Under the pieces are notes generated by a model. It was not told where the DNA came from and did not search any database. It saw nothing but the letters and a program-made list of their open reading frames with translations. The position numbers were made by a program, and so were the translations under genes. Shown here piece by piece: positions 16,428 through 25,737 of a DNA stretch of 64,000 nucleotides. Origin of the DNA: QYQD01 sp040754095 (GTDB lineage: Bacteria > Desulfobacterota > QYQD01); assembly GCA_040754095.1 (NCBI GenBank), contig JBFMFO010000009.1, positions 1 to 64,000 on the forward strand, written 5' to 3'. How positions within the stretch are numbered: position 1 is the stretch's first letter; every line of letters starts with the position of its first letter.

Positions 16428-17477
16428 CTAATCAGTAGTGTCAGAGGCCGGGACGTCTGAGGCAGGCTTTTTTTGGTATAGGGCGACGGCCCGTTGGTGG
16501 CCCTTAAGGGTGCTTGAGAAATGATGTGAACCGTCGTTTTTGGACACAAAATACAGGACCCTTTTTTTTACAGGGTTAAGGGCTGCTTTAATTGCCGCTT
16601 CTCCAGGGCAGGCTATGGGCCCCGGCGGTAATCCCTTGAGCATGTATGTATTATAAGGGGTTGGCGTCCGTAGATCCTTTCTGGTGAGGTCGCCGTTAAA
16701 ATCGCGTAGCCCATAAATAACCGTCGGATCTGCCTGCAAGGGCATGCCGCGACGCAACCGGTTATGGAAAACGGCCGAAATAAGCCTCCTCTCGTCCGGG
16801 ATGCCGGTTTCCTTCTCAATAATGGAGGCCAGAGTTACAACCTCATGCATGGACAGACCTCGCCTTTTGGCCTCTTCCGCATAGTTCTGAGAGTATATTT
16901 TCTTGAACCGGTTTGTCATCTTACGAAGGACATCTTCCGCCTGCATATCCCTCCAAAATTCATAGGTATCCGGGAAGAGATAACCCTCAAGACTTGACCC
17001 CTCAACTCCGAGAGATGATATAAGATCCTGGTCAAAGGCCCTGGCCAGGAATTCTTGTTTTTTTATCAATCCTTCTTTAGCGAGTGTGTCGGCAATCTGA
17101 TAGATGTTGTAGCCCTCGGGGATAGTGACCATGTGCTGAATAACCCGGCCATTAACCAATTTATTGAGCACTTCCCGGGGGAGCATGGAGGGGCTTAGTT
17201 CATATTCTCCGGCCCTTATCCGGTTGACTGACCCGGTGAGTTTTGCCAATATAGCAAATTTAAAACTGCTTCTGATAATGCCTTCGTCTTCCAATTGACG
17301 GGAAATAGTCAGAAATTTGGTCTTGGGCCGGATATAAATAACCTTTGACTTCGCGTGTCTTTCGGGCGGGATATAGAAAAACGTGAAAACCTGATAAACG
17401 AGAAAGAGCGCAACATATACACCCACCAGCGCCCGCCACCTGACATATTTCCTGATGCTATCAGGTATCCTTATCAT
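16428..17477 (-). CDS. mltG: Endolytic murein transglycosylase MltG
   Basis: A 349-residue inner-membrane enzyme that cuts nascent glycan strands and so sets their length. There is a single N-terminal membrane helix at about 15-36, a LysM-like region at about 45-110, and the YceG catalytic domain after that. The catalytic glutamate is Glu221 in TLASIIEKETGIP. Downstream PLQADPTVIYG and NTYMLKGLPPGPIACPG are hallmark motifs. It is translationally coupled to ruvX by a 4-bp overlap, a frequent pairing in bacteria. The C-terminal tail SDVPASDTTD is non-conserved. Confidence 0.95.
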   Translation of the reverse strand: MIRIPDSIRKYVRWRALVGVYVALFLVYQVFTFFYIPPERHAKSKVIYIRPKTKFLTISRQLEDEGIIRSSFKFAILAKLTGSVNRIRAGEYELSPSMLPREVLNKLVNGRVIQHMVTIPEGYNIYQIADTLAKEGLIKKQEFLARAFDQDLISSLGVEGSSLEGYLFPDTYEFWRDMQAEDVLRKMTNRFKKIYSQNYAEEAKRRGLSMHEVVTLASIIEKETGIPDERRLISAVFHNRLRRGMPLQADPTVIYGLRDFNGDLTRKDLRTPTPYNTYMLKGLPPGPIACPGEAAIKAALNPVKKRVLYFVSKNDGSHHFSSTLKGHQRAVALYQKKPASDVPASDTTD

Positions 17478-17881
17478 CTGCTGTCCAAGAAACCCTGGAG
17501 TATATAGGCCGCGGCCAGGTGATTAACCACTTTTTTGCGCCTGGCGCGGCTGGCGTCACCCGCAAGCAATGTCCTGGTAACCGCCGCTGTGGAAAAACGC
17601 TCATCCCAGGTGTGGATAGGCTGCGGAATAGCCGATTTCAGCCTTTCTGTAAACTCCAGAACAAAAACCGCCGCCGGTCCGAGGCTCCCATCCGTTTTTT
17701 TGGGGAGCCCTACGACCACTTCTGTGACTTTTAACTCGCTGATAAGCCTTTTCAGGGCGTCTATATCTTCCTCTTCGGTCTTCCTGGGCAAGGTCTTTAG
17801 CGGTTGAGCGGTAATGCCCAGTTCATCGCTTACGGCGATGCCTATAGTCTTCGTACCTATGTCCAGACACATAATGCGCAT
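17474..17881 (-). CDS. ruvX: Putative Holliday junction resolvase / pre-16S rRNA nuclease RuvX
   Basis: A 135-residue RNase H-fold protein (YqgF family). The first acidic motif is CLDIGTKTIGIAVSDE with Asp7 as metal ligand. VVGLPKKTDGSLG and the final THTWDERFSTAAV-like segment (TWDERFSTA) supply the second and third catalytic regions. YqgF homologues process the 5' end of 16S rRNA and are annotated as junction resolvases. The gene begins the short operon with mltG. Length and motifs are complete. Confidence 0.93.
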   Translation of the reverse strand: MRIMCLDIGTKTIGIAVSDELGITAQPLKTLPRKTEEEDIDALKRLISELKVTEVVVGLPKKTDGSLGPAAVFVLEFTERLKSAIPQPIHTWDERFSTAAVTRTLLAGDASRARRKKVVNHLAAAYILQGFLDSR

Positions 17882-17992
17882 GGTTGTGCTTTCAAAATTT
17901 ATTTTTTTGCAATTTCATCCGGATTATATAAGACAAATCTTGTTCTGCAAGCAGAGAGGGTAGAGGGGTTCTAACATATTTTTGTGGCCAGA

Positions 17993-20740
17993 TCAATCTC
18001 TGTCCAGCACCTCTCTTATCCGTAAACACAACGCGGACGGGGAGAAAGGCTTTTTGATGAAATTTATATCTTCTTCTATTATGAAATCCTGATAGATACT
18101 ATCGGCGCTATATCCGCTTGTGAACAGTATCTTGATTCCAGGCATTACGGTGCGAATTTTTCCGGACACTTGTTTTCCGCTCATCCCGGGTAGCACCGTA
18201 TCCAGGAGGACAAGATCGATTTCGTCTTTATGTCTGTGAAACAACTCTAATGCCTCTTCACCGCTGGCGGCCACATATACAGTATAACCTTTCTCGGTGA
18301 GTAGAACCTGCGCCAGATCCCTTACGACCTCGTCATCTTCGCAGATCAGTATGGTCTCGGTCCCGTCGCCTGCCGCCTTGATTTTTGGCGCATGACCGGA
18401 TTCTTGCGTTGTCGTGGCGGCCGCCCCAGGAAGATAGATATTAAATATAGTTCCCTTGCCCAATTCACTCTGTACATCAATAAACCCCTTGTGTTGTTCA
18501 ACCAATCCATACACCATGGCCAGCCCCAGGCCGGTTCCGGTCTTCTTGGTAGTAAAGAACGGGTCAAAGATGTGTTTGCGTGTCTCCGCATCCATACCTA
18601 TGCCCGTATCGCCGACCGAAAGAAGGACATAACTTCCCGGCGTAATCCAGGGTGGCGCTTTTGGCTCTTTCGCAGTTAGATTAACAGAGCTTGCCTCGAT
18701 TGTCATTTCACCGCCTGTCGGCATGGCATCCCGGGCGTTAACGACCAGATTAGTGATTATCTGTTCCACAGCCGAATAATCTGCCTTCACTATCAAGGCA
18801 TCCGGCGGAAGATTGGTCTTAAGCCGGATATGCTCTCCTATAATTCGTCCGAGGAAATCAGTAAGCGAACCTACCAACTCCTTGAGATCAAAAGTTTTCA
18901 TATCTAAAAGCTGCCGACGGCTAAAGGCCAGTATTTGACGGACAAGGGTAGCCGCACGTTCCGCGTTTACACTTATGGCCCTGACCTTTTTAAATTGTTT
19001 GGGCACTGTTTTCAATTCCAGTTCCAGCATGTTGGCATAGCCTATGATGCCTGTTAATATATTATTGAAATCGTGTGCGATGCCGCCGGCCAGGGTACCG
19101 ACAGCCTCCATTTTTTGAGCGTGGGAAAGCTGTCGTTCCGTGCGGATGCGTTCTTCTTCCGCATAGTGACGTTGGAGAGCGATGGCCAGAAGATCGGCAA
19201 ACTGTACGGCTACGGCCATATCCTGTTCCGTATAGTCCTGGGGTGGATTGGCCAGGCCCATCATGCCCAACAGCTTTCCTTTATATTTGCAGGGCACTCC
19301 CAAAAACCGATCAATAGGCATATGGCCGGTGGGGATGCCTGCGGATCGAGGGTCATTATTGGGATCGTTTGTCAGAAGCGGCCGGCCTTCTCTGAGCACC
19401 CATCCCCACAACCCGGTAAATTCCCGGAAAATCATATCCTTATCGGTTACCCGGCACTGTTCCCAGACATCAAGGCTCAGGGTTGGAGATACAAAATAGC
19501 CGGTGGCGGGATCTATATAACCGGCAAATACATACCGGCTGCCGGTTATCTCCTGGCTGCGGGTGAGTATTAAGTGAGCTATTTCTTTTATGTCCATGGA
19601 CTCTTCGATCAGCCGGCTGGAGGTCTCTTTTAGCGCCGTTTGCACTCCGGCATTATATCTAAGCATCGCTTCGTCTTTCTTCTGCTTCGTTATATCCTCC
19701 ACCAATTCGATAACGTGAATAATGCGTTCGCCTGCCTCTATTACAGGTATGGCGGTAATCCGGTAATTACGGATGCCTTCTGCAGAAGGTATTCCCGTTT
19801 CCGCTATATGGATTTGACCGTCTTTAAACGCTTCCACGGTCGGGCAGTAAGGACATATTTCTTCCCTGGGCGGAACGTTAAAGAAACGATAGCACAATGG
19901 CCGCTTCAGTTGGTCGATATGCGGGAACCACGCCTTCATCTGCCTGTTTAAACTCAGAACGCGCATTTTGGGATCAATGACGCCGATGCCGATAGTTACA
20001 TTATCCAGGATCGATTTAAGTTTGCCGCGCTCGGCCAAAAGGTCTTTCTCATGCCGGGCCAACTCCGCGTTCATTGCGTTAAAATTTGCCGCCAGCAGAC
20101 TGATCTCACCTTTTTCCCGGGTAGAGACGGTTACATCTCTCTCCCCCCCGGCAATGGCGTTCGCCGCCTTGGTCAGGTCATCCAAGGTCTTGAGCATGCC
20201 GCGGGTGAAAGGTACAGTTGCAATAATTCCGAAAAGGGCGAAAAAAACCGAAGCCCCCAATACAATTAGCAAGTTTGTCTGTAAAGCCTGATGTATGTCG
20301 CTTTCACTAAGGCCAATGTGGATATGAGCATCCTGTCCCTCAATTAGCGGGCATGCCACATCTGTAATGTCACCCCATTCAGTGGCATACCGGGAAACAG
20401 TAATGCCATGATAAACCGGGTGGTGAGTTAACGCCACCGGGAAGCCGCTCTCAAAGGTATGGGCTATAATCCGGCGATCAAAATCGACCACAAATATATA
20501 AAGAACACCGGGCTGTTCGGCCTTGAAGCCCTTAATAGCCTCTCTGACGGCATGGAAGTCCCTGTTGAAGATATGATAGATAAGGGTCTTTCCTATGGCG
20601 CGGCTCATTACTACGCCGCGGTTTTTAAAGTCCTCCTCAAGCACCCGGTTAAGATGCCAGGAGAGTACTATAGCCAGGAGGATGGCCAGGGCAAGACAGG
20701 TTAATGTATGAATCACTATGAGCTTGGTGCGTATTTTCAT
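17993..20740 (-). CDS. Hybrid sensor histidine kinase (HAMP-PAS-GAF-HisKA-HATPase-REC)
   Basis: A 915-residue kinase. The start is the ATG at 20740, which overlaps the stop of the binding-protein gene as ATGA; an extended frame to 20788 is less likely. The first membrane helix is at about 5-30. A periplasmic sensor of about 130 residues follows, then a second helix at about 155-180, HAMP, and PAS with an unusual CYRFFNVPPREEICPYCP cysteine cluster. GAF is at about 370-530 and HisKA is GGIAHDFNNILTGIIGYANM. HATPase has GDTGIGMDAE and GTGLGLAMVYG. A C-terminal receiver has its acceptor Asp in LVLLDTVLPGMSG. The neighbouring PhnD-like protein probably delivers its ligand. No separate DNA-binding regulator is adjacent. 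Confidence 0.92.
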   Translation of the reverse strand: MKIRTKLIVIHTLTCLALAILLAIVLSWHLNRVLEEDFKNRGVVMSRAIGKTLIYHIFNRDFHAVREAIKGFKAEQPGVLYIFVVDFDRRIIAHTFESGFPVALTHHPVYHGITVSRYATEWGDITDVACPLIEGQDAHIHIGLSESDIHQALQTNLLIVLGASVFFALFGIIATVPFTRGMLKTLDDLTKAANAIAGGERDVTVSTREKGEISLLAANFNAMNAELARHEKDLLAERGKLKSILDNVTIGIGVIDPKMRVLSLNRQMKAWFPHIDQLKRPLCYRFFNVPPREEICPYCPTVEAFKDGQIHIAETGIPSAEGIRNYRITAIPVIEAGERIIHVIELVEDITKQKKDEAMLRYNAGVQTALKETSSRLIEESMDIKEIAHLILTRSQEITGSRYVFAGYIDPATGYFVSPTLSLDVWEQCRVTDKDMIFREFTGLWGWVLREGRPLLTNDPNNDPRSAGIPTGHMPIDRFLGVPCKYKGKLLGMMGLANPPQDYTEQDMAVAVQFADLLAIALQRHYAEEERIRTERQLSHAQKMEAVGTLAGGIAHDFNNILTGIIGYANMLELELKTVPKQFKKVRAISVNAERAATLVRQILAFSRRQLLDMKTFDLKELVGSLTDFLGRIIGEHIRLKTNLPPDALIVKADYSAVEQIITNLVVNARDAMPTGGEMTIEASSVNLTAKEPKAPPWITPGSYVLLSVGDTGIGMDAETRKHIFDPFFTTKKTGTGLGLAMVYGLVEQHKGFIDVQSELGKGTIFNIYLPGAAATTTQESGHAPKIKAAGDGTETILICEDDEVVRDLAQVLLTEKGYTVYVAASGEEALELFHRHKDEIDLVLLDTVLPGMSGKQVSGKIRTVMPGIKILFTSGYSADSIYQDFIIEEDINFIKKPFSPSALCLRIREVLDRD

Positions 20741-21702
20741 TCTACAGCTTGGTCTCCAAGATCGATAATTCGCAGCCGGTTTGCCCAATGCGACAGTTCC
20801 GCATAGTCATCCTTGGCAGCCGGGACAAAGCCGCCGGACATTTCTGTGCGATGCCAGTTATAAAGTCCTTCCGCATGTCTTCCTTTAGGGTCAAAGTCCA
20901 GAAGCGCCTTCCGGACTGCGGCTATAGCCTTGGGAGCAACACCCCTCCTGGCTACAACGCCGCTGGTCGGATAATATTTTGATGTATGAATAATGCGTAT
21001 TTTCCCTTTTTCGGCCAGTTCTTTGGCCAGACGGTCCTGCATGCCGCCGGCGTCGGCTAGGCCCTCTATAACCTCCCGTGCGCAGAATTCATGGGAGCCG
21101 GTATAGGTATGGCCGGCCAGGTCTTTAAGGGTAATGCCGTGCTCGAAGAGTACAATGCGGGGTATGAGGTGCCCTTGGGTGGAGAGCTTATCCCCAAAGG
21201 CCATCCTTTTGCCGCGGATATCCTTGATTCTGCGGACCGGACTGTCCGGACGCGTAAAGATCACGGACCGGTAGGTATCGCGCCCGTATTCATCCTTGCC
21301 TCGCGCCATGAGTATAGCGCCGTCCTTTGTGTAGGTATAAAGATATGAACCGGCGCCTATAACGGCAAAATCAACCGGGCCGTTTTGCAGGCAATCAGTG
21401 ACAGTCCGACCCTTGGGCAGGAAATAGATTCTGAACTGGTAACCGGTGGCCTTTTCCAGATACCGAAGAAGGGGGATGTATTGTTTTGCATCTTCTTCCG
21501 GGGTAAGGCGGAGATCAAAACCAAAATAGAAAATTTTGGTTTTTTGGTCCGGCGCGTGATGGACTATATCACCTATAGCCTTTTTCTCCAGGCTGATAGT
21601 CTTTCTTTCTCCGGGGCCCTCACAACACCAGAGGGCAACAACGGCTGCCCATAACAAAATCAGGCTCCGACATAGAGACCTTATCTCCGCGCCTGGTGCC
21701 AT
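20737..21702 (-). CDS. PhnD-like periplasmic substrate-binding protein
   Basis: A 321-residue exported binding protein of the phosphonate/phosphite PhnD superfamily. The N-terminal hydrophobic segment is LILLWAAVVALWC, with cysteines that could be lipid-modified although the lipobox is not canonical. The mature part contains FYFGFDLRLTPEEDAKQYIP and DFAVIGAGSYLYTYTKDG, as expected for this fold. DIRGKRMAFGDKLSTQGHLIPR is another family segment that can be traced around residues 160-180. No ABC permease or ATPase is adjacent; instead the gene is coupled by ATGA to a hybrid kinase. It is therefore more likely a sensory co-receptor than a transporter component. The ligand is unknown. Confidence 0.85.
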   Translation of the reverse strand: MAPGAEIRSLCRSLILLWAAVVALWCCEGPGERKTISLEKKAIGDIVHHAPDQKTKIFYFGFDLRLTPEEDAKQYIPLLRYLEKATGYQFRIYFLPKGRTVTDCLQNGPVDFAVIGAGSYLYTYTKDGAILMARGKDEYGRDTYRSVIFTRPDSPVRRIKDIRGKRMAFGDKLSTQGHLIPRIVLFEHGITLKDLAGHTYTGSHEFCAREVIEGLADAGGMQDRLAKELAEKGKIRIIHTSKYYPTSGVVARRGVAPKAIAAVRKALLDFDPKGRHAEGLYNWHRTEMSGGFVPAAKDDYAELSHWANRLRIIDLGDQAVE

Positions 21703-21842
21703 GTTGTTACTTTCGGGCTGAGATGGACGGCCTCAACCCCCTATTCCTTTAAAAAGCACTAATGGTTAAATAAGCTATGCCTTGCCTAGTCCTTTTTCAT
21801 GGAAGATAACGCCTTTCCGGAGATGAAGATATTGGCGTATAG

Positions 21843-22328
21843 TCATCGGCTCCAATAAACCCTTATAGTTTTTTCGGCATCGCCATACTGGAAGGAAAAT
21901 TTGCCCTGATAGGCCCGGGATAGGGCCTCCCCGATACGGCGGGTCATATGCACTCCGGTTGTCGTAATCAGGGTGTGGTCGTCTTTATCACTAATGGACA
22001 TGATCCGTTCCATAGGGTGTTCGGCTTTTTCCAACTCCTCTTCATTATGGATAAGGTTTAGCATCTCTTCACGGTGTTGTCTGAAAAAATCACCCTTGAT
22101 TTCCACATACCCGGCCGGGTAGTTATCAGCGATACGCTGACAGGCAGGGCAGACCACCCTATTGGCTCCCTTCGGCGGTTTTTCCCATGACCAACGTCCG
22201 TCCTGAAAAAGGGAACCACATTCAGTACATACCGTCGGCTCCGGCCACTTGCCCCATTCTTTATAAGTATCGTGCCTTTTTTCCTGGACCAGCTTGTCTC
22301 TTCTTCTACCGTGTTGGCTTTTATCCAT
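21843..22328 (-). CDS. BCAM0308-family protein
   Basis: A 161-residue cytoplasmic protein with an N-terminal zinc-ribbon-like part: CTECGSLFQDGRWSWEKPP followed by VVCPACQRIADNYPAGYV. The C-terminal part (ISDKDDHTLITTTGVHMTRRIGEALSRAY) is alpha/beta. I associate this architecture with the uncharacterised BCAM0308 family, in which the zinc motif and the ITTTGVHxARRIGEAL segment are conserved. Function is unknown. The gene stands alone at the end of the exopolysaccharide locus, 188 bp from galE, and is probably not part of it. Confidence 0.7.
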   Translation of the reverse strand: MDKSQHGRRRDKLVQEKRHDTYKEWGKWPEPTVCTECGSLFQDGRWSWEKPPKGANRVVCPACQRIADNYPAGYVEIKGDFFRQHREEMLNLIHNEEELEKAEHPMERIMSISDKDDHTLITTTGVHMTRRIGEALSRAYQGKFSFQYGDAEKTIRVYWSR

Positions 22329-22516
22329 GGGACTCCTCCATTTTAAGTCTCCATTTAGTCGTGTTGCTGCCCTTCATAATAAATAATATCATAGCAAACT
22401 TATTAAGAAAACTACAGGGTTTTAAACAAGGCTGGAGGAGGCTGGATAAAGGACTGGATGGGATTGGAGGTGATGAGGGGGTTTGCAGGAGGGACTCGGT
22501 TGTTTGCGGTAATTTT

Positions 22517-23542
22517 TTAAAATTTCTTACGACTGCTGTGCCACCTGAACGCGGTCTCCACGATCTCATCTATCCGACTGAACCGGGGGACCCAGCCCAG
22601 TATATCCTTTGCCTTCTGCATCCCGCTGATGAGCACCGGCGGATCTCCTTCCCTTCTCCCGGCCTCAAGCACCCGAAATTCCTTTTTCGCTATGCATCTT
22701 ACGGTATCTATAACTTCCTTTACGGAATACCCGCTTCCATTACCCAGATTAAAGGCATCGCTTTGATCCGTTGCATGTAAATATTCCAGCGCCTTGACAT
22801 GCGCATCCGCCAGATCCGTGACATGGATATAATCCCTTATACAAGTGCCGTCTTTGGTCGGATAATCGGTTCCGAATATCTGAATACCGTCCGTTATGCC
22901 CAGTGCAGCGCATATCGCGAGTGGTATGAGATGTGTCTCCGGATCGTGCGACTCCCCGATCTCGCCTTCAGGATCCGCGCCGGCGGCGTTAAAGTATCTC
23001 AGATTAATATGCTTTATTCCATACGCCGGGTCATAGTCCTTCAATATCTGCTCTATCATGAGCTTGCTTTTGCCGTAGGGGCTTATCGGTCGCTGCGGAT
23101 GGCTTTCCGTTATAGGTATGGTCTTCGGGATGCCGTATGTCGCGCAGGTTGACGAGAAAATAAAATATTTTACCCCGTATTCCCGCATTACTTCCAGGAG
23201 ATTTAACGTATTAACCACATTGTTTTGATAATATTTTGCAGGATTAACCACGGACTCCCCCACATAAGCAAAGGCGCTGAAGTGCAGCACTGCCTCAATG
23301 GGATATTTCTTGAAACACAGCCTCAGATGTTCTTTGTCGGCAAGATCGCCCAAGACAAACTCACCCCATTTAACAAACTCCCGGTGGCCATAGATCAGGT
23401 TGTCGAACACAACAGTCTCAAGGCCCTTTTGATGGAGGAACTTATTGGTGTGGGAGCCGATATAACCGGCGCCGCCTACAATTAATATCTTCTTATCCAT
23501 GGCGTTCGGCAAGATAGACCCGGCGTCCTTCCCCGCCGTCAT
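22517..23542 (-). CDS. galE: UDP-glucose 4-epimerase
   Basis: A short-chain dehydrogenase-type epimerase of 341 residues with the Rossmann motif ILIVGGAGYIGSH. The active-site serine/threonine is in IFSSTCATYG, and the Tyr-x3-Lys pair is in SPYGKSK. It makes UDP-galactose, the substrate of the mutase encoded just upstream. Two starts are possible. ATG 23542 overlaps the mutase stop as ATGA and has AAAGGA before it; ATG 23500 begins directly at the Rossmann strand. The coupled start is used here. It is the last gene of the exopolysaccharide operon. Confidence 0.93.
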   Translation of the reverse strand: MTAGKDAGSILPNAMDKKILIVGGAGYIGSHTNKFLHQKGLETVVFDNLIYGHREFVKWGEFVLGDLADKEHLRLCFKKYPIEAVLHFSAFAYVGESVVNPAKYYQNNVVNTLNLLEVMREYGVKYFIFSSTCATYGIPKTIPITESHPQRPISPYGKSKLMIEQILKDYDPAYGIKHINLRYFNAAGADPEGEIGESHDPETHLIPLAICAALGITDGIQIFGTDYPTKDGTCIRDYIHVTDLADAHVKALEYLHATDQSDAFNLGNGSGYSVKEVIDTVRCIAKKEFRVLEAGRREGDPPVLISGMQKAKDILGWVPRFSRIDEIVETAFRWHSSRKKF

Positions 23543-24639
23543 CCGGCATCCTTTGCAATTTTAGTCTTAAACAGTTCAAGGGCCAGGGCTACTATCTGAT
23601 CCATATTATAGTATTTATAATGCGCTAACCGTCCGATAAAATAGACACCTTTCAGGCGGCTGCCCTCTTTTTCATATTTCCCGTACAAAACGTGGTTTTC
23701 TTCCTTTGGGACAGGATAATACGGTTCTCCCTCTCCCTTGGGATATTCTCTCGCTATGGTTGTTTTTTGATGTTTCTGTCCTGTGGCATGTTTAATCTCT
23801 ACGATCCTTGTAAAATCGTAGTCATTGGGATAGTTAACCTGTGAGACAGGCTGATACCACTCCTGATCCAGTGTTTCAAATTCAAATCTGAGCGAACGAT
23901 AAGGAAGCCGCCCGAATTTATAGTCGAAAAAGGCGTCAATAGGCCCGGTATAAATCATTTTATTAAACGGAATGAGGTCTAATATCTCTTTATAGCCGGT
24001 TTTTAGCAGTAAATGTATATTGGGATGGGCGATCAGCCTTCTAAACATCTCTGTGTAACCGTGCCGCGGCATGGCCTGGTATTTGTCATTGAAGTACCGT
24101 CCATCCCGGTTGGTTCTGACCGGTATCCTGGCGCATACAGACGCATCCAGTTCCGAGGGGTCAAGCCCCCATTGCTTTCTTGTATAGTTCCTGAAAAACT
24201 TCTCGTATAATTCACGCCCTACTTGAGATACGATAACATCTTCAGACGTCCTGATCTTTTTGACCGGTTGGCGCGCCTTTTTAAAAAATGTTTCCATCTC
24301 AAGACTGGAGAGGTTCAGGCCGTAGAGCCGGTTGACGGTATCCAGATTAATGGGGAAGGGAAGGAGTCGACCGTCCACAGAGGCCAGAATCTTATATTGG
24401 TGATAGTGCCACGCAGTAAATTGAGAAAGATAAGCAAAGACCTTGCCGTCGTTGGTTCGGAAGTAATGCGGGCCGTATGCGTGTATTAATATGCCATCTT
24501 CATTGTAAAAATCATAACAATTGCCGCCAATGTGGTCTCTTTTATCGACGATGAGGACTTTTTTATCAAGCCGGCTTGCGATCCGTTCGGCCAGAACACA
24601 CCCCGCAAGCCCGGCCCCCACTATCAAAAAATCAAACAT
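23539..24639 (-). CDS. glf: UDP-galactopyranose mutase
   Basis: A 366-residue FAD enzyme that interconverts UDP-galactopyranose and UDP-galactofuranose. The FAD-binding start is FLIVGAGLAGCVLAERIA. IGGNCYDFYNEDGILIHAYG and GPHYFRTND follow, and RNYTRKQWGLDPSEL and the C-terminal IGRLAHYKYYNMDQIV are characteristic. Its presence next to galE implies that the exopolysaccharide contains galactofuranose. It is co-transcribed and overlaps galE by 4 bp. Confidence 0.95.
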   Translation of the reverse strand: MFDFLIVGAGLAGCVLAERIASRLDKKVLIVDKRDHIGGNCYDFYNEDGILIHAYGPHYFRTNDGKVFAYLSQFTAWHYHQYKILASVDGRLLPFPINLDTVNRLYGLNLSSLEMETFFKKARQPVKKIRTSEDVIVSQVGRELYEKFFRNYTRKQWGLDPSELDASVCARIPVRTNRDGRYFNDKYQAMPRHGYTEMFRRLIAHPNIHLLLKTGYKEILDLIPFNKMIYTGPIDAFFDYKFGRLPYRSLRFEFETLDQEWYQPVSQVNYPNDYDFTRIVEIKHATGQKHQKTTIAREYPKGEGEPYYPVPKEENHVLYGKYEKEGSRLKGVYFIGRLAHYKYYNMDQIVALALELFKTKIAKDAG

Positions 24640-24672
24640 GTTATATCCCTCTGTCGCTTTTGTTGAAAGGGA

Positions 24673-25737
24673 TCACCACGATTTCATGGCGTTTATATCC
24701 GATTCAGGCAGCCGGAGCACCCTTCCGGTTAATTCTTCAAGCTCCCCGGTCCATTCCGCGGAATCAAATCCCTTTTCGATTAGATCCAACGCCTCGGCCT
24801 GGTCCATCTTGCCTGCCCTGACCATGTTGGCCAGGCCGTCCACGTCGTGATTAAATCCGATCGCCTTTTTGTGGCAGTAGTTCAACAGGCCGTGCAAATG
24901 ACAATCAAAACGCCATGTGGACAGACTTTCCGGAGGTTTCTGCCACCCCAACTCTTCTGTTATGACCCTCTTGATCTCCCGGCGGTCCCATTCTATGTAA
25001 TCAAATAAATGTAACTCTAAAATGTTCCGATTTTTGAGCCTCGGATAGCGTGGGTCAAAAGGAAGGTTACCGGAAGGGAGTCTCTCATTTCGTTGTACCA
25101 GGAGTAGATATAGGAATTTAAAAAATGACAGACACCTGGAGGAACAGACGTATTGAAGCGGAGTTCCCGCGCCAAGGGCCTTGTTCCGGACCTGGGTGAA
25201 GGTAAGTTTTTCAACCAGGGAATCTCCCCAAAGCACGAAAGGTATATTGTATTCCTCAGCAAGCGAATATAAGAAGGCCAGCCCGCCATTATAACAAGGG
25301 CGGCACATGAACCGGCAGGCCGCCCCCGGCCCGAAGGGTATAGTCGCATGGAGGGCCTGGGCGGTAATCCGGGCATTCAGGTTATCCCTGGAATGAGACT
25401 CGACCAGGTCTGTGCCCAAGCGTCGGCACGCCGCTTTTATGTTTTTCAGGGCCTGTACATGGCGAAACCCGTTGTCATAGCTGAAAGCCAGAACCCGGAG
25501 GCCCAGAATTTTCGTCGCGTAGTAGAGGACATAGGAACTATCTCTCCCCCCGCTCAGTGTCACCAGACAGTCGTATTTTCCTCTTTTAGAGGGGGTTATA
25601 ATGCGGCGAAGTTCATCCTCTCCCTTAACATGGGGTTTATGATACGACCGGCACAGGTGGCAGACCCCGTTTTTATCAAAAACGATGCCCGGGTAGGTTT
25701 CCGGGAGGACGCACCGGCTACAACGTTGTTCAGCCAT
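24673..25737 (-). CDS. N-acetyl sugar amidotransferase-like PP-loop protein (WbpG/PseA type)
   Basis: A 354-residue protein with an N-terminal zinc-type cysteine pair (CSRCVLPE, GVCHLCRSY) followed by the PP-loop ATP-pyrophosphatase motif LVTLSGGRDSSYVLYYA. A second cysteine cluster (GAACRFMCRPCYNGG) lies near 140. Members adenylate an N-acetylated sugar and form an amidine with ammonia, as in WbpG and PseA. Those enzymes usually work with HisH- and HisF-like partners, which are absent here, so the ammonia source is unclear. The gene overlaps the ligase/polymerase gene by 8 bp, inside the exopolysaccharide operon. Confidence 0.8.
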   Translation of the reverse strand: MAEQRCSRCVLPETYPGIVFDKNGVCHLCRSYHKPHVKGEDELRRIITPSKRGKYDCLVTLSGGRDSSYVLYYATKILGLRVLAFSYDNGFRHVQALKNIKAACRRLGTDLVESHSRDNLNARITAQALHATIPFGPGAACRFMCRPCYNGGLAFLYSLAEEYNIPFVLWGDSLVEKLTFTQVRNKALGAGTPLQYVCSSRCLSFFKFLYLLLVQRNERLPSGNLPFDPRYPRLKNRNILELHLFDYIEWDRREIKRVITEELGWQKPPESLSTWRFDCHLHGLLNYCHKKAIGFNHDVDGLANMVRAGKMDQAEALDLIEKGFDSAEWTGELEELTGRVLRLPESDINAMKSW

